A stretch of DNA of 30,243 bases from Strigamia acuminata (Eukaryota > Arthropoda > Chilopoda > Geophilomorpha > Linotaeniidae): NCBI GenBank assembly GCA_949358305.1, contig CASHSZ010000023.1, positions 1 through 30,243 of the forward strand, in the 5' to 3' direction. This document shows, piece by piece, positions 10,526 through 20,611 of this stretch (position 1 is the first letter of the stretch; every line of letters begins with the position of its first letter). The position numbers and the translations under genes were made by a program. Below the pieces are notes generated by a model. That model was not told the DNA's origin and searched no databases. It saw only the letters and a list, made by a program, of their open reading frames with translations.

Positions 10526-10765
10526 AAAAAAAATAAACAAATAAATAAATAAATAAATAAATAAACGAGTCGGCGAATAAAGGCGGTTGGGGTCGCTGGA
10601 CGGTGGCGGTGGTGGTGGCAGCGGCAACCCCGACGACTCGTCGCAAAAGATAAGCTCCCGCGCCGGCATCCGTTTGCTCGTCTAAACCTCGCAGTGCGCG
10701 TGCGGTCGCGTGCATTCTACTCGTGTCCGATGTGGCGATCGGCATAGATCACCCGAAAAAGGAAA

Positions 10766-11169
10766 GACGATTAAAATTTTAATTCTCCGGTCGTGGCACC
10801 GACTTTGCGGCTCGTGCTTTAACCGTTAATTAGGTTATCTTCGTCGTAATTCGTTGGAATAAAATTTTTATAGAAAATCAGCCGTTATGCATTTTATTTT
10901 CATCTTCCGGGGGTCTCGTGCCGTCGTAGTAGGCGTTAGTTTCAATCATCGCGTTCTACGGATTTTGAGGGGATCCTCAGATCGAGACCAAAGTGAGAGG
11001 GCCGTCGCCCCCGTCTCGTGCGCCGCTCGATCCCCGTTGGATGACAAGATGGCATTCGCCTCTCCCACCCGAGGATCGGTCGGTGGTGCGGTATTTATGC
11101 TTGTGCACCAAATGGGTGGTCGACAGGTCCCCAATCGGTCTCGGGCTCAGACTGGCCTTCGGGCCGGTC
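10766..11169 (+). ncRNA. Cassette A4, putative structured RNA gene with a unique core
   Basis: The core is unrelated to A1 except for short anchors (GATCGAGACC, GGTCTCGG). Its first hairpin is weak (CGTAG/CTACG, 10925-10960). A GGTGC/GCACC stem occurs further on near 11084-11109. The terminal TTCG hairpin is at 11150-11169. This is the longest unit. Confidence 0.5.
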
Positions 11170-11419
11170 AAAATAACAAATAAATGAATAAATCGGAAAT
11201 AGAACGCTCCCGTCCCGGCGAGACTAGGGGCGGGTGGCGTCGTTGAGCGGCGGCAGCGGCGGCGGTAGCCCCGACGACTCGCCCCGAAAAAAGGCTCCCG
11301 CACCGGCATTTCTTCGTCCGTCTAAACCTCGCAGCGCGCGTGCGGTCGCGTGCATTCTACTCGTGTCCGGTGTGGCGATCGGTACGGGGTAAAAAAAAAA
11401 TATTACACGCAAAAGGAAA

Positions 11420-11806
11420 GACGATTAAAATTTTAGTTCTCCGGTCGTGGAACCGACTTTGTGGTTTGCGTTTTAACCGTTAATTAGGTTATCTTCGTCG
11501 CACTTTATCGCAATAAAAATTTTATAGGAAACCCGCCGCTCCGCATTTTATTTTCACCTCCCGGGGGTCTTGCGCCGTCGTATTCGATGGCAGTCGCCTT
11601 CGGTGCGTTCAATTGACCCCGTGAGTGCTTTCGGATCGAGACCGATGTGAGAGGTCGACATTCACGCCCCGACGATCGGTGCGGACCACTGGCATTTTTT
11701 CACCCATCCGTTTATCGGTCGTCGGTCCGATGCACGCTCCAGCCAGTGATTTTGTCGACGGGTCTCCGAGAGCGGTCTCGGTCTCAGACTGGCCTTCGGG
11801 CCGGTC
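11420..11806 (+). ncRNA. Cassette A5, putative structured RNA gene with a unique core
   Basis: The head and the TATA-like element (near 11509-11526) are conserved. The core shares only anchors with A4 and A6. It can form a long-range 7-bp stem CACTGGC/GCCAGTG (about 11687 with 11741) enclosing a GGACC/GGTCC pairing. The terminal TTCG hairpin is at 11787-11806. Confidence 0.5.
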
Positions 11807-12092
11807 AAAATAATAAATAAATAAATAAATAAATAAATGGATCGGAAATAGGTCGCACCCGTCCCGGCGAGAATAAGGGTGGGTGGGTGGCGTCGTTGAG
11901 CGACGTCAGCGGCAGCGACGTCAGCGGCAGCGACAGCCCCGACGACTAACTCGCCCCGAAAATAAGGTCCTGCGCCGGCATCCGTTCGTTCGTTCAAACC
12001 TCGCAGCGCTCGTGCGGTCGCGTGCATTCTACTCGTGTCCGACGTGGCGATCGGTACGGAGTAAAAAAAAAAAAGATCATCAGAGAAAGGAA

Positions 12093-12466
12093 GACGATTA
12101 AAATTTTAATTCTCCAGTCGTGGCACCGACTTTGCGGTTCGTGCTTTAACCGTTAATTAGGTTATCTTCGTTGTGGCAGATTCGAATAAAAGTTTTACAA
12201 AATAATCGTCGTTTTACATTTTTAAATCATTTCCCAGGGACCGTGTACCGTCGCAGTCGATGCGAGTCCCGGTCATCGCATCCGATAGACATTGCGGACG
12301 TTTTTCAGATCGAGACTGGAGTACCTGTTGAGTACCAAATGGCCGGTCGGTCGTTGGTGTGGTTCCGTCTCCTAAAATGTTCGTCGCCATTTTCTGTTGG
12401 TCGAGTCGCCTACCATCCAATGGTCGGTCGGTGGGTCTCGGTCTCAGACTGGCCTTCGGGCCGGTC
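12093..12466 (+). ncRNA. Cassette A6, putative structured RNA gene with a unique core
   Basis: The first hairpin is a 7-bp stem GATGCGA/TCGCATC at 12259-12282, in the same position as CGGGA/TCCCG in A1 but with unrelated bases. A further AAAATG/CATTTT stem lies near 12376-12396. The terminal TTCG hairpin is at 12447-12466. A T5 run within the core argues against simple Pol III transcription. Confidence 0.55.
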
Positions 12467-12717
12467 AAAATAACAAATAAATGAATAAATCGGAAATAGA
12501 ACGTCCCCGTCCCGGCCAGAATAGGGGCAGGTGGTGTCGTTGAGCGGCGTCAGCGGCAGCGACAGCCCGGACGAATCGCCCCGAAAATAAGGTCCTGCGC
12601 TGGCATCCGTTTGTTCGTTCAAACCTCGCAGCGCTCGTGCGGTCGCGTGCATTCTACTCGTGTCCGACGTGGCGATCGGTACGGAGTAAAAAAAAAAAAG
12701 ATCATCAGAGAAAGGAA

Positions 12718-13056
12718 GACGATTAAAATTTTAATTCTCCGGTCGTGGCACCGACTTTGCGGTTCGTACTTTAACCGTTAATTAGGTTATCTTCGTCGTA
12801 ATTCGTTGGAATAAAAATTTTATAGAAAATGAGCCGTTTCGTATTTTATTTTCATCTTCCGGGGGTCTCGCGCCGTCGTTGTGGACGGGAGTCTTCCCGA
12901 ACACGTTCGATGGGTTTTGCCAACACTTTCAGATCGAACTCGGGACTCGGGCCCGCCGCTCGGTCGAGCGGCGCACAGTACCCGCCGAGCGGCGCGGTAT
13001 CCGATATAAAAGGACCCTTGCTTCGCCACGGTCTCAGACTGGCCTTCGGGCCGGTC
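12718..13056 (+). ncRNA. Cassette A7, putative structured RNA gene
   Basis: The core is almost identical to A8 and close to A1 and A2, which suggests recent duplication or conversion. The core hairpins are conserved and the terminal TTCG hairpin is at 13037-13056. An AAAT tract follows directly. Confidence 0.55.
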
Positions 13057-13312
13057 AAAATAATAAATAAATAAATAAATAAATAAGTCCGAAAATGGAA
13101 CGTATCCGTCCCGACGAATAGATGCGGTTGGGGTCGTTGAGCGACAGCGGCGGCAGCGGCAGCCCCGACGACTCGCCCCGAAAATAAGCTCCCTTACCGG
13201 CATTCCTTCGACCGTCTAAACCTCGCAGCATGCGTGCGGTCGCGTGCATTCTACTCGTGTCCGATGTGGCGATCGGTACGAGGTAAAAAAAAATATCACA
13301 CGAAAAAAGAAA

Positions 13313-13659
13313 GACGATTAAAATTTTAATTCTTCGGTCGTGGGACCGACTTTGCGGTCCGTGCTTTAACCGATAATTAGGTTATCTTCGTCGTAATTCG
13401 TTAGAATAAAAATTTTATAGAAAATGAGCCGTTTCGTATTTTATTTTCATCTTCCGGGGGTCTCGCGCCGTCGTTGTGGACGGGAGTCTTCCCGAACACG
13501 TTCGATGGGTTTTGCCAACACTTTCAGATCGAACTCGGGACTCGGGCCCGCCGCTCGGTCGAGCGGCGCACAGTACCCGCCGAGCGGCGCGGTATTCGAT
13601 ACCCGTCTTTGTAAAAGCAGCCGTGCTTTTTCGGTCTCAGACTGGCCTTCGGGCCGGTC
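13313..13659 (+). ncRNA. Cassette A8, putative structured RNA gene, last unit of the array
   Basis: The head differs by one base in the PSE-like block (CCGATAATTAGG). The TATA-like element and core match A7. The terminal TTCG hairpin is at 13640-13659, followed by a short AAAT tract, after which the linker is absent and the array ends. Confidence 0.55.
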
Positions 13660-13680
13660 AAAATAATAAATAAATAAGTC

Positions 13681-14914
13681 GAGAATGGGCCACCGCCGGC
13701 CGGTGGGGCCAATCGTCGCGGGTGGGCGGGGCAGGCAGCCAACCGTCCACCGATCGATCGATCGATTGATTGATCGACCGACCAATCAATCGGTTTTCAG
13801 ATTTCGGGTTTTCACGGGTCCCAGGTTTTTCAGGTTTTTCAGATTTTTCAGATTTCAGATTTCAGATTTCAGATTTCAGATTTCACATCGAATAATGTAC
13901 GGAGTCTCTTCGGTGCCATTCTCATTTTGACCGTTAAGGACAGACAGACTGCTCCTCGACCAGGACCGACTAATGCGACAACTAGACCCGTCGCTCGTCG
14001 CGCGAGCCCGCCTCATTTTTTTCGCTCGTTTATTCACGCTTAGTTTTAAGAAAAATTTTCAAATTTTACAAATGTACACGAATAAAAAGACCGTTTACTT
14101 TTCGCTCCAATTGTTTATTCTTTATACGCCTTTACAACTCACTCTTACGAGAAGATAAATAGAAAACGAGAAAATATAATCGATCGACCACGCCGTCGGC
14201 GCCTAACCCGAACCCGTAGTCCCCGCTTCGTTCTTCTCCTCCCCCGTCCACGGGACGGGCCGAACACCGAACACCGAGCGCCGAGCGCTGCGCGGGCACC
14301 TGGTGGCGCAACCGGGCAACATGACGCGGCACGATTCAAAACGCCGATCATTTATTCGTTTCATTTTATTTTGTTTCGTTTCGTTTCATTTTATTGTTTC
14401 ACTTTGTTTTATTTTGTTTCATTTTTTCTTTTTAATTCGCATCGCCGAGCGTCGCGTCGCAGCGCCGTGACATCGAGGTGAACAGCGGATCAAGCTTTTC
14501 CCCGCCATTGTTGTGCCCTTCTCCTTCTTCGCGACGCACACGCGTACATATATCGGTTCGTTGGACTCCGTAGAGTGGGAAAAACAAACAAACAAACAAA
14601 CAAAAAAAAAACGAACAAACGAGTAAGTAAGGCTATCCAATCGCATTATTTCTTAAAAAAAAAAAACAAACAAACGAGAGAAGAAACGGAGCGGGCGAAT
14701 AAAAACGGCGTGCCATGCGGGACAGCGTGCGTGAGCACGGAGGAGGGGGGAAACCCCGTCGATATCAAGCGACTAGATTCAACGTTGGTTTTGTGGTTAC
14801 TACTCGCGGCGCTATTATTTGTCCGTCCGTTCGTCCGTTAATCGGTCTAACGAATTAACCAATTAATTGATTAAACGACCAATTCGTTTATAAGTAGGCG
14901 ATTGATTGACGAAA
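13681..14914. other. Intergenic region upstream of the PHD-finger gene
   Basis: It contains a GATC/GATT tetranucleotide run (13752-13795), a TTTCAGA tandem run (13826-13890), T-rich stretches near 14345-14440, and AAAC repeats around 14580-14690. Near the right end, 14851-14880 carries an AATTAATTGATTAA element followed by GTTTATAAGTAGG (14887-14899), a TATA-like box 16 bases before the ATG. I see no credible coding exon. Confidence 0.5.
14851..14914 (+). promoter_or_regulatory. Candidate promoter of the PHD-finger gene
   Basis: The element AATTAATTGATTAA followed by ACGACC and then GTTTATAAG precedes the start codon. The same AATTAATTGATTAA and ACGACC pair is found in front of the piggyBac gene (20990-21026), in the same orientation. 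A shared element ahead of two unrelated genes suggests shared regulation. Confidence 0.4.
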
Positions 14915-16216
14915 ATGGACGACGAGCAACGAGGAGTGGGCGAAGAACGGACGGGAGTGAACCCCGAGGGCGGAGGTGTCACGGAGACCCACGCGGAAAC
15001 GGGCGCCGAGGAGGTGGTGCACGTTTTGTCGTCGCCGTACGGAACAGCGGGAACCGAGAGCGCGGACCCGGGCGCCAGCCAGTCGTTTCCGAGCACGTTG
15101 TCCGGATTGGAAGGTGTGCGCAAACCCCGTCCAATGTAAGTACCACGGCGCGACCGAGTTCGTGCGGGATACCATTTACATTTGTTTTCGTTTTTCGATA
15201 GACGACTCGACAGCGACAACGACGACGACAACGACAATGGCAATGGCAACAACGGCGGTGGCGGCGACAACGGCAACGGCGGCAACGAAGCCAACGACGG
15301 CAACAGCGGCGGTGACGGGGCAACGGGGCGCGAGGTCGAAGCCATGCAAGCCAAGATCAACACCCTGGAAGTTGAACTGGAAGAATTGAGGTCGAACCTC
15401 GCCAACCACGGCGAAAGACTGGGGGCTCTCGAGGCGATGCTCCCAGTCCCTCCCAGCGGGTCGCAGTCGCAACAAACAGACTTTGGCTCCTACGACTCTG
15501 CGAAGGTGAGCAACGGCGCCCGCCCGTGTCGTCGATTCACTCGTTTTTTCTTCTTCTTCTTCTTCTTCTTCTCCTTCGTTCAGGACAAGCCCGTTCGCAG
15601 CAGGGCGGGGATGTGTTGGCTGTGCCGCAGGAAACGCGCGAACTACGCCTACGCCTACGACGACGACGACGGCGACGGCGACGACGACGACGATGGCGGC
15701 GGATGGAAACCGGCTGGCCCACTCAGGGACATTGGCGATCACTGGCGGAGTGTGCACACCGTGGCCAAAGACTTTGAGGCGGCCAGGAAATTGCTGCGCG
15801 GCCACATCGGCACATTCGACGGCTTTTGCCAGGTACGTATGTGTTTCCTCGCGCGGTCGCTCGGTGTCGTCGCTGAACAAATCGTATGTTTTTTTTTTTT
15901 TGTTTTTTTACCCGACAGGAACTGTTTTCGACGACGGAGCACGCGCCCGACTGCCCTTTGTGCGACACGCAGCCGGATGACCTGAGGCAACATCTTTGGA
16001 CGAAACATAAATTTTACGTACCGATCGCGACGATAAGGTCGAGCATCGACCAAAGGGGGTGCGACGAACCGAAACTACCGGCGCCGAAACGCCCGGCGCC
16101 GCAACGTGTCTCGGATCAACCGAAACGACGAAAGGGCGAGGCAGAAAAGAAGGTGAAAGAAAAACGTTTCGGTTTATTCGTTCGTCCATTGATTATTTTA
16201 ATTTTTTATTCACTCA

Positions 16217-16251
<35 letters not shown>

Positions 16252-17502
16252 ACACACACACAGGTAGTCATCCCAGTAGAACAAAGCTACTTGGACCTGA
16301 TGAAGGAAGGGTACACGAAGTGGATGTCGAACGTGCGTGACTGACTCGCGTCGAGGACTCGATCAATCTATCGATCGAATTGACTCGTTCGTTTTCTTTT
16401 TCAGGAAGCCATCGACATGGTGCAACAACGCCCGGTGCTGGATCTCCTCTTCGGAAAGGACAAAGTCAGGGGCTTGTTTTCCATGCCCGCTTCTTTCCCT
16501 TCCCCGCGTCCCTCTCCTCTCGCTGGTACCTTTCGCATTGCCCCCGCTGCTGCAACTGCTCTTCGCACCGCCGAACAACAAGCCAAATCCGCCGCCGAGC
16601 AACGCGCCAAATCCGCCGCCGAGCAACGCGCCAAATCCGCCGCCGAGCAACGCGCCAAATCCGCCGCCGAGCAACGCGCCAAATCCGCCGCCGAGCAACG
16701 CGCCAAATCCGCCGCCGAGCAACGCGCCAAATCCGCCGCCGAGCAACGCGCCAAATCCGCCGCCGAGCAACGTGCCAAACCCACCACCGAGCAACGCGCC
16801 AAATCTACTGTTGTTGCCGCTAAACACGCCGGATCCATTAAACGTGCAGACGACAATAGCAACAGCAGCAGCAGCAGCGGCGGCGACGACGACGGCGCCG
16901 AGGACAGTGGTGCCGACCTCTTCACCGGCGCCCGCCCCGATCGTGGTGCCGGTGCCGGTGCCACCAGCAAGTCCCGAGAATACGACGTCGACCTCTCGCG
17001 CGATCCCATCACCGTACGCGGCTTCACTTTCGTGCGTAGTCGGGTACCCGGCATCCCGCTCGTCCGCGACGACGACGATGATGAGGAACGCGCTCGCCGC
17101 GAAGTCCGCAAGAAGAACCGCGCGAAGGTAGAGTGCGAAGGCCAAATGATCCGCGCACAGAGTCGCGAGATACAGCGTCGGCGAGAAAGTGAGTTCGAAC
17201 TCGAACACGCCGAACACGAGCCCTCGCCCGGGCACAGTCGCGGCACCGGGTCGCGGTCGCGGTCGCGGTCGCGGTCGCAATCGCGGTCGCAGTCGCAGTC
17301 GCGGTCGCAGTCGCAGTCGCGGTCGCGGTCGCGATCGCAGTCGCGGTCGCGGTCGCAGTCGAAGGAGTCGCGATCGAAGGAGTCGCGATCGAAGGAGTCG
17401 CAGTCGCAGTCGTGGTCGCAGTCGCGGTCATCTTCTTCGCGGCCGTTTTCGCAACCGTTCAAGGTAAGAAACGAAAAATCTCGTCCCGTATTGTCTCGTT
17501 TT

Positions 17503-17533
<31 letters not shown>

Positions 17534-18382
17534 CGTATCCGTTCACAAATTCGCTCGTTTCAAATTTCAGACGTCCCTGTATCGCCACGATCGGAGTGGT
17601 GCCGCTGGCTCCAAGGCAACCGGTTGCGACAGTATCTACTGTCTCGGGGTGGCCGACCCGCGGATCAAATGCTCCGAGTGTTTATGCTCGGTGCACGAAG
17701 AGTGCGTGGGGCGGCCGTGGACCAAACGACTCGGCCGAAGCGAAGGTTTTGTCTGCAGCGGTTGTCGCGACGAACCCCTCTGCTCCAAACTGCGGTAGTT
17801 TAGTTTAGTTTTTTTTTTTTTTTTTTTTTTTTCGGTGTTGATCGTTTTTCGTTCGTCGAACTAATCCCGAATTTCTCTCGCAGGTGCTCCGTCTACACGA
17901 CCAAAGAGGGCCTGGCCCGCAAAGAGCACGCTTGCTACCGGCACATCGCGAATGTCCTCCGAGGCGAGTCGGCGAGTTGGCGGATGAGCGCGTTTAAAAG
18001 GACCACCGACGCGCGAGAAGACCTGGTGACGGACCAACACGAGGCGTTGATCAGAGACAAGGCGGTGGTACGGGTTAACGAATTGTTCTCTCGTTCGTTC
18101 GTTCGCTCGTTTAAATTTCCATCCACGTTTCAGAGTCGATGGCTGGTTCGCAAGATCGAGGGTCTCTACGAAGCGGAGGTCAGTTTGCTTCCACCGAAAG
18201 GCATTCCCCGCATGCCGCCGGATCGTCTCGCGACGATAGTGCCCAAGGTCTTGGTCCCGGAGTACATGGTCCGGTTGATCGCGGCAACGGAGGATATCGA
18301 CCGGGACCACGCGGAGTTTCTATTGGAATACTGTGACCGTCCGCCGTATGCACTCGACGACCGGAGCTTTGAGTCGGTGTGA
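14915..18382 (+). CDS. Nine-exon gene for a 930-residue zinc-finger, RS-rich, PHD-finger protein
   Basis: Exons are 14915-15135, 15202-15505, 15584-15832, 15919-16152, 16264-16332, 16405-17463, 17571-17794, 17884-18067 and 18134-18382. All introns are GT..AG, 66-111 bases, and the frame is kept throughout. Domains in order: an acidic/Asn-Gly-rich region, a leucine-rich coiled coil (about 120-155), and a C2H2-like finger (C186, C189, H228, H233) whose loop is swollen by an Asp-rich run. A second finger follows (C270, C273, H283, H288), then a basic Pro-rich stretch, a short hydrophobic exon, about nine KSAAEQRA octapeptides (about 417-494), an acidic patch, an RS/QS-rich segment (about 640-705) and a PHD-type C4HC3 finger (C731, C736, C746, C749, H754, C757, C774, C777). 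The C-terminal 150 residues are non-repetitive and unrecognised. PHD fingers usually read histone tails, so a nuclear chromatin or RNA-processing role is likely but inferred. Confidence 0.8.
16577..16808 (+). repeat. 24-bp coding minisatellite, about nine copies
   Basis: The unit AACGCGCCAAATCCGCCG plus CCGAGC repeats from 16577. The central seven copies are identical and the first and last two are diverged. Because 24 is a multiple of three and the unit has no stop in any frame, all six frames are open here. The frame used in the model (KSAAEQRA) is fixed by the flanking exons. Confidence 0.9.
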
Positions 18383-18600
18383 GCGAGCGAGCGACCGACC
18401 GACTTAGAACGACCGACCGACCGACCGACTTAGAACGAACGACCGACCAACCGACTTAGAACGACCGACCGACCGATTGACCGACCGACCGACCGACTTA
18501 GAATGACGCGAGCTGGACAGGCAGACAGCGAGCGAGCGAGGTTGACAACCGAACGCGCGAGCGACATCGACGACGTCGTCCGCGACCTATTTATTTTTTT

Positions 18601-18667
<67 letters not shown>

Positions 18668-18982
18668 TTTTTCTCCATTCGTTCATTCATTCGTTCACCC
18701 ATTCATTTATTTATTTGTTTATGTATACATACATACATATACACGTGTATATATATACATTTTGTTGTTGTGTTATCTGCTCTCTCGAATAAATCAGCGA
18801 GTAAACCACACGCCTCGCCTCTCTCTCTTCATTTCTTCTCAAAAACGTTCAAATCAACCTACGAGGTTGAAACAAACAAAAAAGAAAGAAACCCGAAGTA
18901 AAGTAAAGTAAAGTAAAGTAAAGTAAAGTAAAGTAAAGTAAAGTAAAGTAGAGTAGAGTAGAGTAGAGTAGAGTAAAATAGA
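18383..18982. other. 3' flank of the PHD gene with simple repeats
   Basis: Directly after the stop, a GACC tetranucleotide-rich stretch contains GACTTAGAA four times (18399-18505). Then comes an ATTT tetranucleotide tract of about 80 bases (18586-18671) and an AATAAA signal at 18788-18793, about 400 bases after the stop. An AAAGT/AGAGT pentanucleotide tract follows at 18896-18975. No gene is seen. Confidence 0.5.
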
Positions 18983-19258
18983 GCACTCGAACCGAAAGCG
19001 ACGAAATTCCAGACGACCACGAAGACGCTTTATCTTCGGCCCCGGGTGGCCGAGCGGGCAGGGCGACCTGCCGCACGGAGCTGGTGACCGAAGGTTCGCG
19101 TCCCGCTCCCGCCGACTTTTCGTTTCACTGATCTTCTGGACAATCCTACTTCTATGATTTCTTACAAATGAGTACTTTACTTTATGAACGAATTCTCATG
19201 AATACTACTCTCTCGCAAGACCCGCGGGAGGGGGGGTCGAAGGTATCGGCCCTTCTTT
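18983..19258 (+). ncRNA. Unit B1: tRNA-like element plus two hairpins
   Basis: The A box TGGCCGAGCGG is at 19047-19057 and the B box GGTTCGCGTCC at 19093-19103. A T4 run at 19117-19120 could end a first Pol III product. H1 is CTCTCGC/GCGGGAG at 19210-19230. H2 is GGGGGGTCGA/TCGGCCCTTC with loop AGGTA at 19231-19255, followed by a T-rich stretch. The A box and its flank resemble tRNA-Leu, but the acceptor ends do not pair, so this is not a working tRNA. Confidence 0.7.
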
Positions 19259-19414
19259 ATTTTATTTTATTTTATTTTATTTTATTTTATTTTATTTTAT
19301 TTGATTTGATTTGATTTGATTTGATTTGATTTGATTTCATTTTATTTTATTTCATTCTTTTTGTTTTTATCCACCCATCTACCTATCAATCTATCCATTT
19401 ATTCGTTTATCTAT

Positions 19415-19445
<31 letters not shown>

Positions 19446-19460
19446 CCGAAGTGAAACAAA

Positions 19461-19720
19461 CATTCGAATCGGAAGCGACGAAATCCTAGACGACCACGAA
19501 AACGCTTTATCTTCGGCCCCGAGTGGCCGAGCGGGCAGGGCGACCTGCCGCACGGAGCTGGTGACCGAGGGTTCGCGTCCCGCTCTCCCCCGACTTTTCG
19601 TTGACAACATTGAATGATTGATTTGTATTAGTTGGTTTATTATACTGTGACAAGTTCTTGAAAATACTACTCTTCCGCAAGACTCGCGGGAGGGGGGGTC
19701 GAAGGTATCGGCCCTTCTTT
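19461..19720 (+). ncRNA. Unit B2: tRNA-like element plus two hairpins
   Basis: A box at 19524-19534, B box at 19570-19580, T4 run at 19595-19598. H1 is CTTCCGC/GCGGGAG at 19672-19692, with a G-U pair replacing a C-G pair of other copies and a loop changed to AAGACTC. H2 at 19693-19717 is identical to B1. The T stem (GAGGG with CCCGC) is the best-paired of the plain copies. Confidence 0.7.
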
Positions 19721-19909
19721 ATTTTATTTCATTTTATTTTATTCTATTTTTAATTTTATTTCCACCTACCTATCTACCCGTCTGTTTATTTATTTGTTTA
19801 TTTATTTGTTTATTTATTTATTTATTTATTTATTTATTTCTTTCTTTCTTTCTTTTTTCTTCCTTTCGTCTCTTTTCCTCTCGTTCGTTCGGCCAAAATG
19901 AAACGAATA

Positions 19910-20188
19910 CTCGAATCGGAAGCGACGAAATTCTAGACGACCACGAGGACGCTTTATCTTCGGCCCCGGGTGGCCGAGCGAGTAGAGTGACCTACCGCAC
20001 GGAGCTGGTGACCGAGAGTTCGAGTCCCGCTCTCCCGACTTTCCGTTTCTCCGAAATTATTCGGTAGCATCTCTTTCTTTCTTCGTAATTACTCGTTATC
20101 GTACTAGTGGTTTATTAATACATTCTCATGGGCAATACTCTCCCGCAAGACCCGCGGGAGGGGGGGTCGAAGGTATCGGCCCTTCTTT
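19910..20188 (+). ncRNA. Unit B3: tRNA-like element plus two hairpins
   Basis: A box TGGCCGAGCGA at 19971-19981, slightly off consensus. B box AGTTCGAGTCC at 20017-20027. Only T3-T2 runs follow, so a first terminator is weak here. H1 is CTCCCGC/GCGGGAG at 20140-20160 and H2 is at 20161-20185. The anticodon-arm region reads CCTACCGC instead of CCTGCCGC. Confidence 0.65.
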
Positions 20189-20346
20189 ATTTTTATTCAA
20201 TTTATTTATATTTTTATTTTTTTTTTTTTATTTAATTTCCACGTGTCCATTTACCCATCTACCTATCTATTTATCTATCTATTTATTTATTCGTTTATTC
20301 GTTCGTGTCTGTCTTTCTTCCGTTCATTCGACCAAAGTGAAGTAAA

Positions 20347-20611
20347 TTGGAACCGACACGATTCTAGGCGACTACGAGGGCGTTTTATCTTCGGGCCCGG
20401 GTGGCCGAGCGGGCAGAGCTACCTGCCGCACGGAGACGTGGACCGAAGGTTCGAGTCCCGCTCCCGCCGACTTTTCGTTTCACCGATGATACAAACGATT
20501 CTTTCTTTCTTTCTTCCATGATTTGAAACTTACGAATGATTGATGTGATGTAGAATACTACCCTCCCGCAAGACCCGCGGGAGGGGGGGTCGAAGGTATC
20601 GGCCCTTCTTT
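20347..20611 (+). ncRNA. Unit B4: tRNA-like element plus two hairpins
   Basis: A box at 20402-20412, B box GGTTCGAGTCC at 20448-20458 (exact consensus), T4 run at 20472-20475. H1 is CTCCCGC/GCGGGAG at 20563-20583 and H2 is at 20584-20608, followed by TTTATTTT. The variable-arm region (GAGACGTGGACCG) differs from other copies, whereas the hairpins are unchanged. Confidence 0.7.

Larger units (their letters stand above)
8932..13680 (+). repeat. Array A: eight tandem non-coding cassettes of about 600-660 bp
   Basis: Each unit has the same order. First is a conserved head (GACGATTAAA, then TCCGGTCGTGG, a short GGTTCGTGCTTTAACC dyad, then CGTTAATTAGGTTATCTTCG). A TATA-like AATAAAAATTTTATAG follows, then a core of about 200 bases that varies between units but keeps hairpins and a TTTCAGATCG block, then an invariant TTCG-loop hairpin. 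An AAAT tetranucleotide tract comes next, and finally a conserved linker ending CATTCTACTCGTGTCCG. Conserved ends around a variable middle are not what simple satellite drift gives. Reading frames in the linker are short, die in the AAAT tracts and change between units, so I call the family non-coding. The plus strand is favoured because the TATA-like element lies 5' and the hairpin 3'. Confidence 0.75.
18983..20611 (+). repeat. Array B: four tandem tRNA-like/two-hairpin units
   Basis: Units repeat with A-box spacings of 477, 447 and 431 bases. Each has a conserved 50-base upstream block (GAAGCGACGAAATTCTAGAC, CTTTATCTTCGG), the tRNA-like element, a variable spacer of about 90-115 bases, hairpins H1 and H2 and a T-rich end. 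A variable TTTTA/TTTA tract then leads into the next unit. The conserved blocks are held while spacer and tracts change freely, which argues for selection on tRNA-like part and hairpins. Confidence 0.8.

Noticed and set aside
9254-13249. Recurring minus-strand peptides starting MHATARA in array A
   Set aside because: They lie in the duplicated linker, run into TTTATT tracts and diverge after 20-40 residues with frame changes between copies, so DNA duplication explains them.
14132-14351. Minus-strand ORFs of 66-68 codons upstream of the PHD gene
   Set aside because: They are short, overlapping in two frames, without domain or splice context.
16577-16808. Alternative proteins in other frames of the 24-bp repeat
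   Set aside because: All six frames are open through the repeat by construction. Only the KSAAEQRA frame joins the flanking exons with conserved zinc-finger domains.
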